A stretch of 64,000 nucleotides of DNA from Delphinus delphis (lineage: Eukaryota > Chordata > Mammalia > Artiodactyla > Delphinidae): the NCBI RefSeq assembly GCF_949987515.2, contig NC_082703.1:14098680-14162679 (forward strand), given 5' to 3'. Below, one piece after another: positions 22,566 through 32,690 of this stretch. Positions within the stretch are counted from its first letter, which is position 1; the number at the start of each line of letters is the position of its first letter. The position numbers and the translations under genes were made by a program. The notes under the pieces are model-generated. The model was not told the origin of the DNA, did no database searches, and was given only the letters and a program-made list of their open reading frames with translations.

Positions 22566-23048
22566 TGAGACAGGTCTGGGACCTGGGACCCTTTGCTGCA
22601 GTGCTGCAAAGCTTGCACCTGGACACACCTCTCCTGGAGCTACAAAATAAAAAGAAACTATATGGGACTAAAGGTAACTGTGTGCATGCAGCAGTTGGGG
22701 CAAATTCTGGACCAAAAGACACAAAAAGACAAAAAATCCAACTGCCATTTCTGAAGAGCCGGGAGCAAAAACTGGGTGTAGGGAGCAAAAGCAGGGTACT
22801 GTGCATGCCACACTGCCCTCAGCACCACAGAGGGGTGGACACACCACCTAAGCCACCCCTCTAGCCCGACCCCTGGACACACCCTTACCCTCACCCGATA
22901 TAAGGAACGATCAGGGGAACCTGTTACTTGTTCTCACTCCCTCCTGCAGCCGGCGCAGGGGCCCCAGTAAAGCCTTGCCTGAATTTCTTGTCTGGCCTCG
23001 AGTCAATTTCTCTTGATTGGGGAAGGCCAAGAACCCTGGTTGGTATCA
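22566..23048 (+). mobile_element. Solo ERV LTR, class I-like
   Basis: A 483-bp segment starting TG (TGAGACAGG) and ending CA (GGTATCA), flanked by a 4-bp TSD TTCA at 22562-22565 and 23049-23052. A 4-bp duplication is typical of class I (gammaretrovirus-like) elements. It has a TATA-like GATATAAGG near 22898 and a poly(A)-like AGTAAAG near 22966. No primer-binding site or internal sequence follows, so it is a solo LTR left by recombination. The interrupted L1 sequence is continuous across it. Confidence 0.85.
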
Positions 23049-23109
23049 TTCAGGGATCACTGTCCTCCATTGCCTGATAAGCAGTGTCTCAAAAACTGTT
23101 GTGTCATGT

Positions 23110-23318
23110 TTTGTTTTGTTTTTTTGCGGGACGCGGGCCTCTCACTGTTGTGGCCTCTCCCGTCGCGGAGCATAGGCTCTGAACGCGCAGGCCCAGCGGC
23201 CATGGCTCACAGGCCCAGCCGCTCCACGGCATGTGGGATCTTCCCGGACCGGGGCACGAACCTGTGTCCCCTGCATCGGCAGGCGGACTCTCAACAACTG
23301 CGCCACCAGGGAAGCCCC
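23110..23318 (-). mobile_element. CHR-type SINE, short subtype
   Basis: Antisense copy ending GGGAAGCCCC. TSD TGTGTCATGT at 23100-23109 and 23319-23328. It lies inside the old L1 5'UTR. Confidence 0.96.
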
Positions 23319-23454
23319 TGTGTCATGTATTTTGCTGTTTTTGTGTGTATGTTTGTTTCAGGCAGTAGGCAAATCTGATCTTGTTTCTCCTTTAAGTAGA
23401 AGCAAAATTCTTCAACCAGTGCGCCTTTAACATGAATACTGAATAATCACACAA

Positions 23455-23545
23455 TGTTTTACTGATGAGGAAAGTGAGACACTGCGAGGTTAAAGGTCAC
23501 AGAGCCAGTCTACGCCCTAATCATGATGCCGCCTCCCGGGGGAGG
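23455..23545 (-). mobile_element. MIR fragment (antisense)
   Basis: TTTACTGATGAGGAAAGTGA, GACACTGCGAGGTTAAAGGT and CACAGAGCCAG follow the reverse complement of the MIR core. Confidence 0.75.
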
Positions 23546-24739
23546 AGCATGTGCTTTTCTTCACCAAAGAAATTTTAGTGAAAACTTCCTAACATAGCCC
23601 AATACTTGGCTCTAATTATATTTATAAATGCTAATAGGAGTTACAATCACAATTATGCTAATCTCTGTGTCACATGCCTACTGTCACAAGCAATTATGGT
23701 CAATGGGCTCAATTCGTAAGCTGGAAGTTATTCTATCTAGCCACGTAAATACACCTCAGTTAGAGGAGACTGCCTCTAACATCTTTGACTAAAACTATTT
23801 ACTTAAAAATGTCCTAATAAGATATAAAAAGGCTTTTCATCTTTATTTTCCTTTGATAGAACAGAAAAGGAAAACACGCCTGGAGTCAGATTTTTGGCCT
23901 ATCTATTAGATAACAAGGACTCTGTGAAGCTCTTCAAAAATATTTCAAAGAATGTTTTCTGAAGACACATGCCCAGCTCCAGCTCAGAGGAGTAAAGGAA
24001 CAGTAGAGGCATCGAGTGAGAGGAAACTTATATCCTGGACAGCGGCAAACAAGAGAGCTGGCAGCACAGGTAGTCGGTAGAAGACAATTAGGCAGAAAAT
24101 TAAACATACGTAAGATCTCTTTATATTTACTTTTCGTACCTTTATTTGGACATCCATAAAATGCAGATATGTTAAGTGGATTTAGCACTACCTTTAGGCA
24201 AGATTCTGAAGTGTAAGTTATTCTCGTTGGTGAAACGAGAGGTGTAACTGAGACGGTCTTGAAGGCACTCGCTTTTTCCAAGAGTTTATGGCTCTCTGGT
24301 CCCTAGGTCCAGGCCTCTGAGGCTCAGGCCCTCATGCTGGTCTGGGTTCCCAGAACCTACCTTGTGGTGCCTTGCAAAACCCACCACAGACGCGGCTGGC
24401 TTCGGCCCATGTTCCATCCTCTCTCCCAGGGTCAACATTTCCCTTTTCTCTGGCCCATTTCCTTCAGGCATGATTTCCCCTGGCTAATCCGATCAACTAA
24501 CATCAGGAAGTTATCCCTTGTATTAGGGGTGTCCCATGGGGTGCAAGCAGGAGGTGCATCAGAGATTCACTGGGAGGAGGGAAAAATAATAGAATGCTTA
24601 TTTATATTTATTTTTACTTCATCCTTTTGTTATTTATATTGTGTTTTATAATGTGCATAATGTACTAATTATAATAGTACACATATGCAATATATACATA
24701 TAATAGTACATATAGTATAATACATATATATAATCCTAA
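23546..24739. other. Unassigned sequence with an AT-rich end
   Basis: No gene or repeat recognised up to about 24640; 24640-24735 is AT-rich low-complexity DNA. Frames at 23934-24281 and 24334-24651 are uncharacterised and lack supporting features. Confidence 0.5.
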
Positions 24740-26160
24740 GCTTTCCCTAATTGTGTAAATTTCCTCTCTAATCAGTAGATTTTGTGAATTCATCTTCTTA
24801 GGCTTTCCCTTGGCCATCATCTTGGGAATTGTTATTGCTTCTCTCTTCAGTGGTTCATCTGTTTCCTGGATCTCTTGTTTCCCTTTTTCTGCATATATTT
24901 CTGGCATATCTAGCTTCCAAGAGCTTCCAGTAGCTTGCTGAGAAAAGGAAGAAAGGTAAGTCTCTAAAGGCCTTGTATGTCTGAAAGTACGTTTAGTGTA
25001 CCTTCACAATTAATTGATAATTGGCTGGATATACAAATCATTCTTCCTCAGAAATTTGAAGGCATTGCTTCATTATTTTGTAGTTTCCAGATGCTATTGA
25101 GAAATTTAATGCCATTCTGATTCGTGATCCTTTGCATAAAGCCTATTTTATTTTTATTTTCATACTGGAAACTTGTAAGATTTTCTCCACTCCTTCCCTT
25201 TAAAAAGTAACTACCATGCTGACTTCTAACACTGTAGCCTTTATCGTGAACATTTTCTAGCTGGAATCACAGAATATGTGCTTTTTTGTACCTGGATTCT
25301 TTTACTCAACATCGTGTTTGTGAGATCCATTGCAACACACACTGATAACTATTCAGTCTCATTGATGTATGAAATGCTACTGTGTGAATAAAATACCATT
25401 TATGCGTCCCAAATGTTCATTTTGTATATCATCTATTTTTGCTTTACGGATCCAGTATATTGTCTTATCTCTATATTAATATTAAATTCTTTTTTTCTTA
25501 CACCCATATAGTCTTTGTATTTTACTTTATAGGATTTCCTCACATAGTCTGGTGATCCTTGGCTTCCTGCTCATATTTATGTATGAAGGGCTAAAAGGCT
25601 GATGGCTAGAGCTCTGTGCCCATGGGTGGTCTTCACTGTAGGGGGACCTTGCTGCACTATTTTCGTGGGGGAGATCCCTAATGTGGTACCTTTAGTTTCC
25701 CTCTCCCTCTCTTGAGCTGGTCATGTTATTTTTATCATTCATCAGAGAATGAACTTCTAAGCCAGAATCTAACCTTGACTCCCAGCACTTTGGGAGCCAA
25801 CTTGGGGGAGAAGGCTGGAGAAGCTCTACGTTGATTGGTATGTGACCCCATTTTCAGTATGGCTCCCACTCTCAATAGGCCTAGCATCTCCTGTCCAAGA
25901 CCTTCTGTTTTTCCCCGTCTAGAGAATACGCCTCAAGTCTTCTCCTGGTGAGCGAGGGAGAATCTGCCTGGTGCTTGGATTTGGGGAGGCCACCTGGGGG
26001 TCTAACTCTTTTCTCAACTAACAACTGATTTTGTCTTTAGCTCCGTCTTCACCTCTACTTTCAGAAGTATCTGGTACTACCAGCTCCTGAGTTTTGGGAG
26101 GGTTCTGCAAAGTAAGACAGGATTTTCATGGCTATGAATTTTCATTTGCTCTCTGGCTTC
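24740..26160 (-). mobile_element. Old L1/HAL1-related 5' region and a 3' fragment, mixed
   Basis: Antisense blocks recall the same ancient L1 group as at 21010: GTTTAGTGTACCTTCACAAT near 24990, TTGGCTGGATATACAAATC near 25022, and GAAATTTAATGCCATTCTGA near 25101. A stretch at 25200-25440 (AAGTAACTACCATGCTGACTTC, TTTACTCAACATCGTGTTTG) resembles a different L1 3' end. From 25560 to 26160 the match to an L1-type 5'UTR is weaker. Composite or rearranged; the limits are uncertain. Confidence 0.5.
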
Positions 26161-26315
26161 CAAAAGTTTTTTGTTCTTCTCTCCTCTCCTGTTGTCCTTT
26201 GCATTTGTCTTTGAAAGTCCTTGTACTTCTACTTTATGCAGCTTTAGGAAGGAGAAGGGGCAAGTAGGTGTGTTCAGTGCTCAGTTTTCACCCAGAAGGT
26301 CTCGTTTGATAATTT

Positions 26316-26508
26316 GTTTGTTTGTTTGTTTTTGTTTTTGTTTTGCAGTACATGGGCCTCTCACTATTGTGGCCTTTCCCGTTGCGGAGCACAGGCTCCA
26401 GACGCGCAGGCTCCGCGGCATGTGGGATCTTCCCGGACTGGGGCACGAACCCGTGTCCCCTGCATCGGCAGGCAGACTCCCAACCACTGCGCCACCAGGG
26501 AAGCCCTG
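26316..26508 (-). mobile_element. CHR-type SINE, short subtype, with an internal deletion
   Basis: Antisense copy with a GTTT-rich tail. TSD GTTTGATAATTT at 26304-26315 and 26509-26520. Compared with the other short copies, about 30 bp are missing between AGGCTC and CGGCATGTGG, at a GCTC microhomology. Confidence 0.95.
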
Positions 26509-26520
26509 GTTTGATAATTT

Positions 26521-26840
26521 TTTGAACTCAACTGTCTAGCACCTTGATTCTGAATAAGCCTCCAAGACCCAAAGAAGCAGTGATACTTGTGCCAATGTTT
26601 ATAACTGTTTACTTTTGTTAATAGTTCTATGCTTATTCACCCTTTCTTCTAGATTGGCCTAATAAATTTTGTTTCTTGTGCTTATAGGCTAGGATTGACA
26701 TAGTGAGTTTTAAAAATATTTCCAAGGTACAGGTATCATTTGCTGAATTATCTTCTAGATTCCTTAGGAATCAATTACTGTGGGAGGAAATGTAGGAAAA
26801 ACATGTTTTTGATGATACTCCAAATCCACTCACTATATTA
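26521..26840. other. Unassigned sequence
   Basis: No recognisable element. Confidence 0.4.
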
Positions 26841-26973
26841 GTCATTTGTGACAACATGGATGGAACGTGAGGGCATTATGCTGAGTGAGATAAGTCAGAG
26901 AGAAAGACAAATACTGTGTGATATCACGTATAAGTGGAATCTAAAAAAGCTGAACTCGTAAAAACAGAATAGA

Positions 26974-27468
26974 ATGAGGTATCACCTCACACCAGTCAGA
27001 ATGGCCGTCATCAAAAAATCTAGAAACAATAAATGCTGGAGAGGGTGTGGAGAAAAGGGAACACTCTTGCACTGCTGGGGGGAATGTGAATTGGTTCAGC
27101 CACTATGGAGAACAGTATGGAGGTTCCTTAAAAAACTACAAATAGAACTACCGTATGACCCAGCAATCCCACTACTGGGCATATACCCTGAGAAAACCAA
27201 AATTCAAAAAGAGCCATGTACCAAAATGTTCATTGCAGCTCTATTTACAATAGCCCAGAGATGGAAACAACCTAAGTGCCCATCATCGGATGAATGGATA
27301 AAGAAGATGTGGCACATATATACAATGGAATATTACTCAGCCATAAAAAGAAACGAAATTGAGCTATTTGTAATGAGGTGGATAGACCTAGAGTCTGTCG
27401 TACAGAGTGAAGTAAGTCAGAAAGAAAAAGACAAATACCGTATGCTAACACATATATATGGAATTTAA
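26974..27468 (+). pseudogene. L1 ORF2 C-terminal segment, open to its stop
   Basis: An open frame of about 165 codons with the conserved L1 ORF2p C-terminus. It carries the cysteine-rich segment [20 protein letters not shown] (C-x3-C-x7-H-x4-C) and ends ..[11 protein letters not shown] before the normal stop. Endonuclease and reverse transcriptase are absent through 5' truncation, so the apparent ATG is an internal methionine and there is no promoter. No frameshift or internal stop is visible, which supports a relatively recent insertion. No function is expected. Confidence 0.9.
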
Positions 27469-27863
27469 GAAAAAAAAATTGTCATGAAGAACCTAGGGGT
27501 AAGACAGGAATAAAGACGCAGACCTACTGGAGAATGGACTTGAGGATATGGGGAGGGGGAAGGGTGAGCTGTGACAGGGCGGGGGAGAGCCATGGACATA
27601 TACACACTAACAAACGTAGTAAGGTAGATAGCTAGTGGGAAGTAGCCGCATGGCACAGGGATATTGGCTCGGTGCTTTGTGACAGCCTGGAGGGGTGGGA
27701 TAGGGAGGGTGGGAGGGAGGGAGACGCAGGAGGGAAGACATATGGGAACATATGTATATGTATAACTGATTCACTTTGTTATAAAGCAGAAACTAACACA
27801 CCATTGTAAAGCAATTATACCCCAATAAAGATGTTAAAAATAAATAAATTTAAAAAAAAAACA
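26975..27863 (+). mobile_element. Younger 5'-truncated L1 nested in an older L1
   Basis: Sense L1 of about 890 bp: ORF2 C-terminus, 3'UTR with a G-rich tract (27692-27721), an AATAAAGATG-type end and a poly(A) tail. The TSD AAAAACAGAATAGAA is exact at 26960-26974 and 27864-27878. It inserted into the older L1's 3' region. Confidence 0.95.
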
Positions 27864-28205
27864 AAAAACAGAATAGAACGGTGGTTACCAGGGGCTGGGA
27901 GGTGGGAGAATTATGGAGATGTCATTTAAGGCTACAAACTTGCAACCAATAAACAAGTATTAGAGATCTAATGCACAGCATAGAGATTATAACCAACAGT
28001 ACTGTATTATAAACTTCAAAGTTGCTAAGAGAATAGATCTTAATTGTTCCCACCACAAAAAAGAATGTTAATTATGTGACGTGGTAGAGATGTAGTTAAT
28101 ACTATGGTGGTAATCATTCTACTATATGTAAATGTATCAAATCAACGTGTTGTACACCTTAAAGCTGCACTTTATATCAATTATATCTGTGTAATAATAC
28201 TAAAA

Positions 28206-30450
28206 GGAAAAAAAGGTTAGGACAGACAGAGACAATCTGGGCATGCAGATAATAACGCTCTCCAGTCTTCTAATACTGGGAATAGTCAATGAGATGTGTT
28301 GATTTTTTTTTTTTTGCCATCTAGGTGGCCCAAGATGCGAACAACTGAAGGATCACTCCAGCTGGCAGCACTAAAGGAACCTATCATCGGAGACTTCCCA
28401 TGAGAACATCATAAGGAAATGTGAAAGTTATGACGTTGACCACATAAAATTAGAAATATCTGGGCAGCACGAGATGCATCTGTGTTCCTACAGTCACCTT
28501 AACAAATGCAACAAATCACGGTTCCCGTTTCCAAAGGCCAGGAGCCTGCCATTTTTGTCTGGAATGTTGTCCCTTCAGGTGTGAAATCCTCTGGTCTTTT
28601 TACAGAGCAAGCGACATTTCAGAACTTGAAAGGTTCTGGCACCTTTTAGGGTCAACCAGACACACCCAGCTGACGCGCATTCCAGAAGACTGTAGTCAAG
28701 TTGTCCTTTTGCCTGAGCACAACCAAAAGAACAATTCCTGGCAACCAAAGACACAATGAATGTGACCCAGCTCTCCTTTTCTCCTTGGAGAAAAAAAAGA
28801 ACTGAATCTAGGCCAGTTAGTAACACAGTCCACTGGTTTGTGCCCAAGACGTTGAATCTGAGAGTAGCAGCCGTTTCCAAAAGATGATCTGTGCCCGAAG
28901 GAAACACGTAACCTTTCTCCCAGTTTGTCTTTTAAGGTTCGATTACCTTGGAGTGACCTCTTTACACCGGCAGCAACGCCCCAAATTAGTCTCCATTCAC
29001 AAAGTATCTCTGATGCAGCCTCCCTGGGAAAACTTAAAAGCCTATTTAACTAAAGGAGAGCTTGCTGCCAAGAAGTTGGCCTGGGAGAATGGCAGTAATT
29101 AAATGATGATAATATTTAGGTTCCTGCAGGTATGACAAAGGCCCCTTTCTTTGTCTCAGGTGGGGACAAGTTAACACATTGCCTCTGTCTGGGAAAGGAT
29201 GTAGGCCAAAGAGGGGGGGAGTGTGAGAAAGAGGAACTGGGGAGAGCAGCGTGGCAGGGGAGGGGAGGCTGACTCCTGAGCCTGGAGGAGAGACAGATGC
29301 TGGGAGGGAGAGGAGTTTAATCTTAATATTCATCAGAGGTGGGCCCTGTGGCGTTTCAGCCTAAGATCTATTAGAACAGGTGAGAGATGAAACAAAGCCG
29401 TGCTTTTTGTTCATTGGCTGATTGTCTGTGGGAGGGAGGGCAGGGAGGGAGGCGGGGCTGGGGAGGAGCTAAAGGAAAGAAGAGGATAAAGAATTACCGT
29501 CGCTGGAAAGGTTTGCTTGGGTGAGTCTTGCACTGTACACTTGGCTGGAGAGGTGAAGATGCTAAAGGGCTCAGCAGAGCCGTACGTCACAGCCTCACAG
29601 CGGTGGGAAGATGGAAATTTAAGTCCTAACAACCAGCCTTTCCTCTCTCCAGTTGTGTGATCTCCTGCACATCGCTGAACAATCAACTCTACCTCTGGGA
29701 AGGGGAGCCGGCCCAGCTCCCCGCCCACCAGCCAGGCTCACTGACAGAGGGACGCCTGCCCACCCAGTCCGCCTGGAGCCGGAGCGACTGTCACTGTCTG
29801 TGAGCTCCAGGGAGGACTTGTCTCCTGAATCGGGTGGTCCAGAGGTCGGTCTGATGGATGCATCCTGCTAATCTAATACATAAGTAAATTTGTGCCACTT
29901 CCTTCAGCTAAAGCAGTTTCACCTGTTCAGCCCACAAAGAAGATAAATAAAATACACAGCTCAGGGCTCAGGGCCAGGGTTCCAAACCTGTGGGAAGGGG
30001 CCTGAGTTTTTCATTCATCTCTGCCCGAAGTGCAGATTCCATCCAGGAAGCCTGCATCAGCCTGAATTCAGATCCACCTATTCCTCTCCCCTCCTCTCTC
30101 CCCTGCCCCACCCCCTGCTCTCGCTCTCTCGTGGGATCTAACTCTGGCTCAGCAATCTGAACCTTAGGGGGCCATGGTGCAGAGACCAGGTTGCTGTTTG
30201 CAGCGTTTGTCAAGATGCCCTGTACTCCGAGTTAGCACGAAGGGCAGTGAGAGGAAAAAGGAGGAGAGGAATCTAGCCAGAGCGTCTTCTCTTATTGTAT
30301 CGAAGCAAGTCTGACCTGGGATCCTGCATTGTTTACTTCTTAAATGAAGGCAGGAAAAAGAAACCTGAAATTCCCCCAGGGGAGGACGAGGGGAGGGCTG
30401 GGAAGGTTTAAGGGAAAGAACTAGGCATGGATTCTTCCTTATGCTTCCAC
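28206..30450. other. Repeat-poor island, no gene recognised
   Basis: About 2.2 kb in which I recognise no transposon, unusual for this window. It holds a T-run (28302-28313), a CRE-like TACGTCAC (29582-29589), a G-quadruplex motif (29430-29464), several CpGs (29570-29850), and a purine-rich part near 29200-29320. Open frames (28575-28907, 29046-29333, 29411-29728, 29653-29871) have no recognisable domain. Regulatory DNA, a non-coding exon or neutral single-copy DNA are all possible. Confidence 0.5.
29430..29464 (+). other. G-quadruplex motif
   Basis: GGGAGGGAGGGCAGGGAGGG begins at 29430 and further G-runs follow (GGCGGGGCTGGGG). Four or more G3 runs with 1-2 base loops meet the usual pattern. 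It is not in a recognised repeat. Confidence 0.85.
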
Positions 30451-30454
30451 TACT

Positions 30455-30950
30455 GTTGTTTTTTCTGTTTGTAAATATAATACATATTCATTATAGAAAG
30501 CTTAGAAAACACAGAAGAGTCTAAAAAAGGAAATTAAAACACTCACAATACTAAAACTCAAGGGTAAACACCATTAACCTTTTGGAGAATTTTATCATTT
30601 TAGTATAGTCTTACAGCCTACTTTTTTCTTTTAATAATCATTTTGTGGGCATTTTCCAAAGACATTGCAAAAATCTCCAAAAATATGTTTTTAAATCAGT
30701 TGATTCATATTCATTGTATGGATGAAATATAAGGTTTTTTAAAAAAGTGTTTCATAATGTTAGCCCTTAAGTTTTTATTTTTCTTATTATAAAAGAAAAG
30801 CTCCAGTGAACACACAAATACACACACATATAATAGCATATTACAGAATGCAGAATAAAATGGAATTATTTTCTAGAAGTATGTTCATAGGAGTACAACT
30901 ATCAAATTAACTCTTGATATTCTTTTACACCCCAGCCGTCAGAAACTTTG
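30455..30950 (-). mobile_element. Old L1-related 3' fragment (antisense)
   Basis: Diverged blocks: AATATAATACATATTCATTA near 30474, AGGGTAAACACCATTAACCT near 30561, ATTCATTGTATGGATGAAAT near 30709, TTTCTAGAAGTATGTTCATA near 30870, in the order of an ancient L1 3' region read antisense. A second copy lies at 40890-41480. Confidence 0.45.
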
Positions 30951-31056
30951 TGGAGAACAGTCTCAGCATTACACCTAGGGGGCTCCAACATCTCAGCTTT
31001 GCAAGAGATGGCAGCTCATATACCAAAGGTCTTCTCCGGCTTACTTGAGTGCAAAA

Positions 31057-31118
31057 GTGTGTGTGTGTGTCTGTGCGTCTGTGTGTGTGTGCACATGAGT
31101 GCGTGTGCATGTGTGTGA
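31057..31118. repeat. (GT)n microsatellite, interrupted
   Basis: GT-rich tract with several CT, GC and CA interruptions. Confidence 0.92.
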
Positions 31119-31139
31119 GAATGCTAGGAGGGGAGAGGG

Positions 31140-31500
31140 TGCACCTGAACTGTATCCTCATTTCAGGTGGACTCCTAATTCAATGTGACTGGTGTCCTTA
31201 TAAACACCACGTGAAGAGATCAACACACACGCACACACACACATGCAAACATACACAGAACTCCCTGTGAAGACTGCAGTTATGTTGCCACAAGCCAAGA
31301 AACTACCAGAAGCCAGGGGAGAGGCCTGGAACAGATCCTTCTCTAGTACCTTCAGAGGGAGCATGGCCCTGCTGATACCTTGATCTTGGATATCTAGCCT
31401 CCAGAACTGTGAGAGCCACTCAGTTTGTGGCTTAAACTGTTATTTAAGCCACTCAGTTTGTGGTCCTCTGTTAACGGCAGCCCTAGGACTCTAATGCACT
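31140..31500 (+). mobile_element. MLT1 LTR with an internal duplication and a (CA)n
   Basis: Blocks in MLT1 order: CCTAATTCAATGTGACTGGT, GTCCTTATAAACACCACGTG, a CA tract, GCCTGGAACAGATCC, CCTTGATCTTGGATATCTAG and CCTCCAGAACTGTGAG. The end segment GCCACTCAGTTTGTGG occurs twice, near 31414 and 31448, probably by local duplication. It ends CGGCAGCCCTAGGACTCTAA. Confidence 0.8.
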
Positions 31501-31661
31501 CACTTTTACCCAGGAGTTCAGAAGCCTGCTAACCTTGGAAGGACTCTTGGCCTCTTCACAACTCAGCTTTGTACAGAAAGACCAACCAGAGTCAGGCCTG
31601 ATGTACAGATGGTGAGACGATGTCCCAGAGAGATGAAATGATTCATTTGAAATTGCTTTCT

Positions 31662-32016
31662 GGGACTTCCCTGGTGGCACAGTGGTTAAGAATCCTCCTG
31701 CCAATGCAGGGGACACAGGTTCGAGCCCTGGTCCGGGAAGATCCCGCATGCCGTGGAGCAACTAAGTCATGCACCACAACTGCTGAGCCTGCGCTCTAGA
31801 GCCCGTGAGCAACAACTACTGAGCCTGCATGCCACAACTACTGAAGCCCATGCACCTAGAGCCCATGCTCCACAACAAGAGAAGCTACCACAATGAGAAG
31901 CCCATGCACCGCAACAAAGAGTAGCCCCCGCTCATCACAACTGGAGAAAGCCCGCGCAGCAACAAAGACCCAACACAGCCAAAAATAAACAAATAAATTT
32001 ATCAAAAAAAAAAAAA
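31662..32016 (+). mobile_element. CHR-type SINE, long subtype
   Basis: Sense copy with the tRNA-like head GGGACTTCCCTGGTGGCACA, CAACTACTGAGCC repeats and CAAAGACCCAACACAGCCAA. TSD GAAATTGCTTTCT at 31649-31661 and 32017-32029, exact over 13 bp. Confidence 0.97.
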
Positions 32017-32029
32017 GAAATTGCTTTCT

Positions 32030-32499
32030 TCCACAATTCTTTAAAAGAACGAAGCCAAGAGAAGTTAATTCTGCCAACGTGCTAATTGTCTGCCAGCCAC
32101 TTACCTCACATCCAATGCTCCTGACTCACCTTAAGGTTGGCCTTTGGGGGATGCCCTATTCTCAGGGGTGGAGTGGCCACAAATGAGTAGCAGATTGGGG
32201 GTGTCGAAGAGTAACACCAAGCCAAGTCTCACGAGAATGTTGAAGGACCCATTTGTGTCAGTGAAACCTGCCAATAGAGAAGGGTGTGTGCGCCTAAAGT
32301 ATTTATTTTCGTGCCATAAAATGCCAAAGAATGCTTTGAATTAAAAAAAAAAAGTATTTTTCACCCTGAAGGTGGAACTTCCTGGGTTCCCAAATTCTTG
32401 GGCAAATATCTGGATCAGAATTACGTTTTAAGCGCCCAGTCGTGAGGGATTAAACATACAAGATTCTAAAAATGAGGTGCAGGGAAAGGAGGACCACGC
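32030..32499. other. Unassigned sequence
   Basis: Contains an A-run (32342-32353). Nothing else recognised. Confidence 0.4.
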
Positions 32500-32690
32500 G
32501 GGGCTCTGGAGTCAAGAGATGCAGTTGGAGTTCCAGCTGCACTCTCACTAGGGGGCCGACGTCAGGCACGACGCTCTAACACCCCTGAGTCTCATCTGTA
32601 AATGGCATGACCGACCACACCAAGTTCCAGAGGGTTTCAATGGAATGAGGTGTTAAGTGATTTATAAAGGGCAAAGTCGCTAAGTAGCAC
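32500..32690 (+). mobile_element. MIR fragment
   Basis: GAGTCAAGAGATGCAGTTGG, CTGAGTCTCATCTGTAAATG and GATTTATAAAGGGCAAAGTC follow the MIR core and tail order. Confidence 0.65.

Larger units (their letters stand above)
21010..23425 (-). mobile_element. Old L1 (or HAL1) 5' half: 5'UTR and ORF1, split by an LTR and a SINE
   Basis: On the minus strand the element runs from a 5'UTR (23425 leftward) through ORF1 to near 21010. The ORF1-like peptide at 21324-21521 reads MEIIFEEIMAENIPNLIKTG, then ..QIQEAQQTPK.., close to the L1 ORF1p nucleic-acid-binding region. ORF2 is not seen, which fits HAL1 (an L1 relative with ORF1 only) or a truncated L1. Two insertions interrupt it: a solo LTR (22566-23048) and a SINE (23110-23318). 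Removing each with one TSD rejoins the old element. Open frames are badly decayed. Confidence 0.7.
26841..28205 (+). mobile_element. Older L1 3' end hosting a younger L1
   Basis: Outer element: ORF2 end (ATGGATGGAACGTGAGGGCA, then GAAAGACAAATACTGTGTGA) at 26841-26974, then resuming at 27879 with GGTGGTTACCAGGGGCTGG and an ATATGTAAATGTATCAAATC-type 3'UTR to 28205. The younger L1 at 26975-27863 splits it. This is older than its insert. Confidence 0.85.

Noticed and set aside
29653..29871. Frame of 72 codons beginning after a TCTCTCCAG acceptor-like site
   Set aside because: The sequence is low complexity, without domain or downstream donor that would make an exon convincing.
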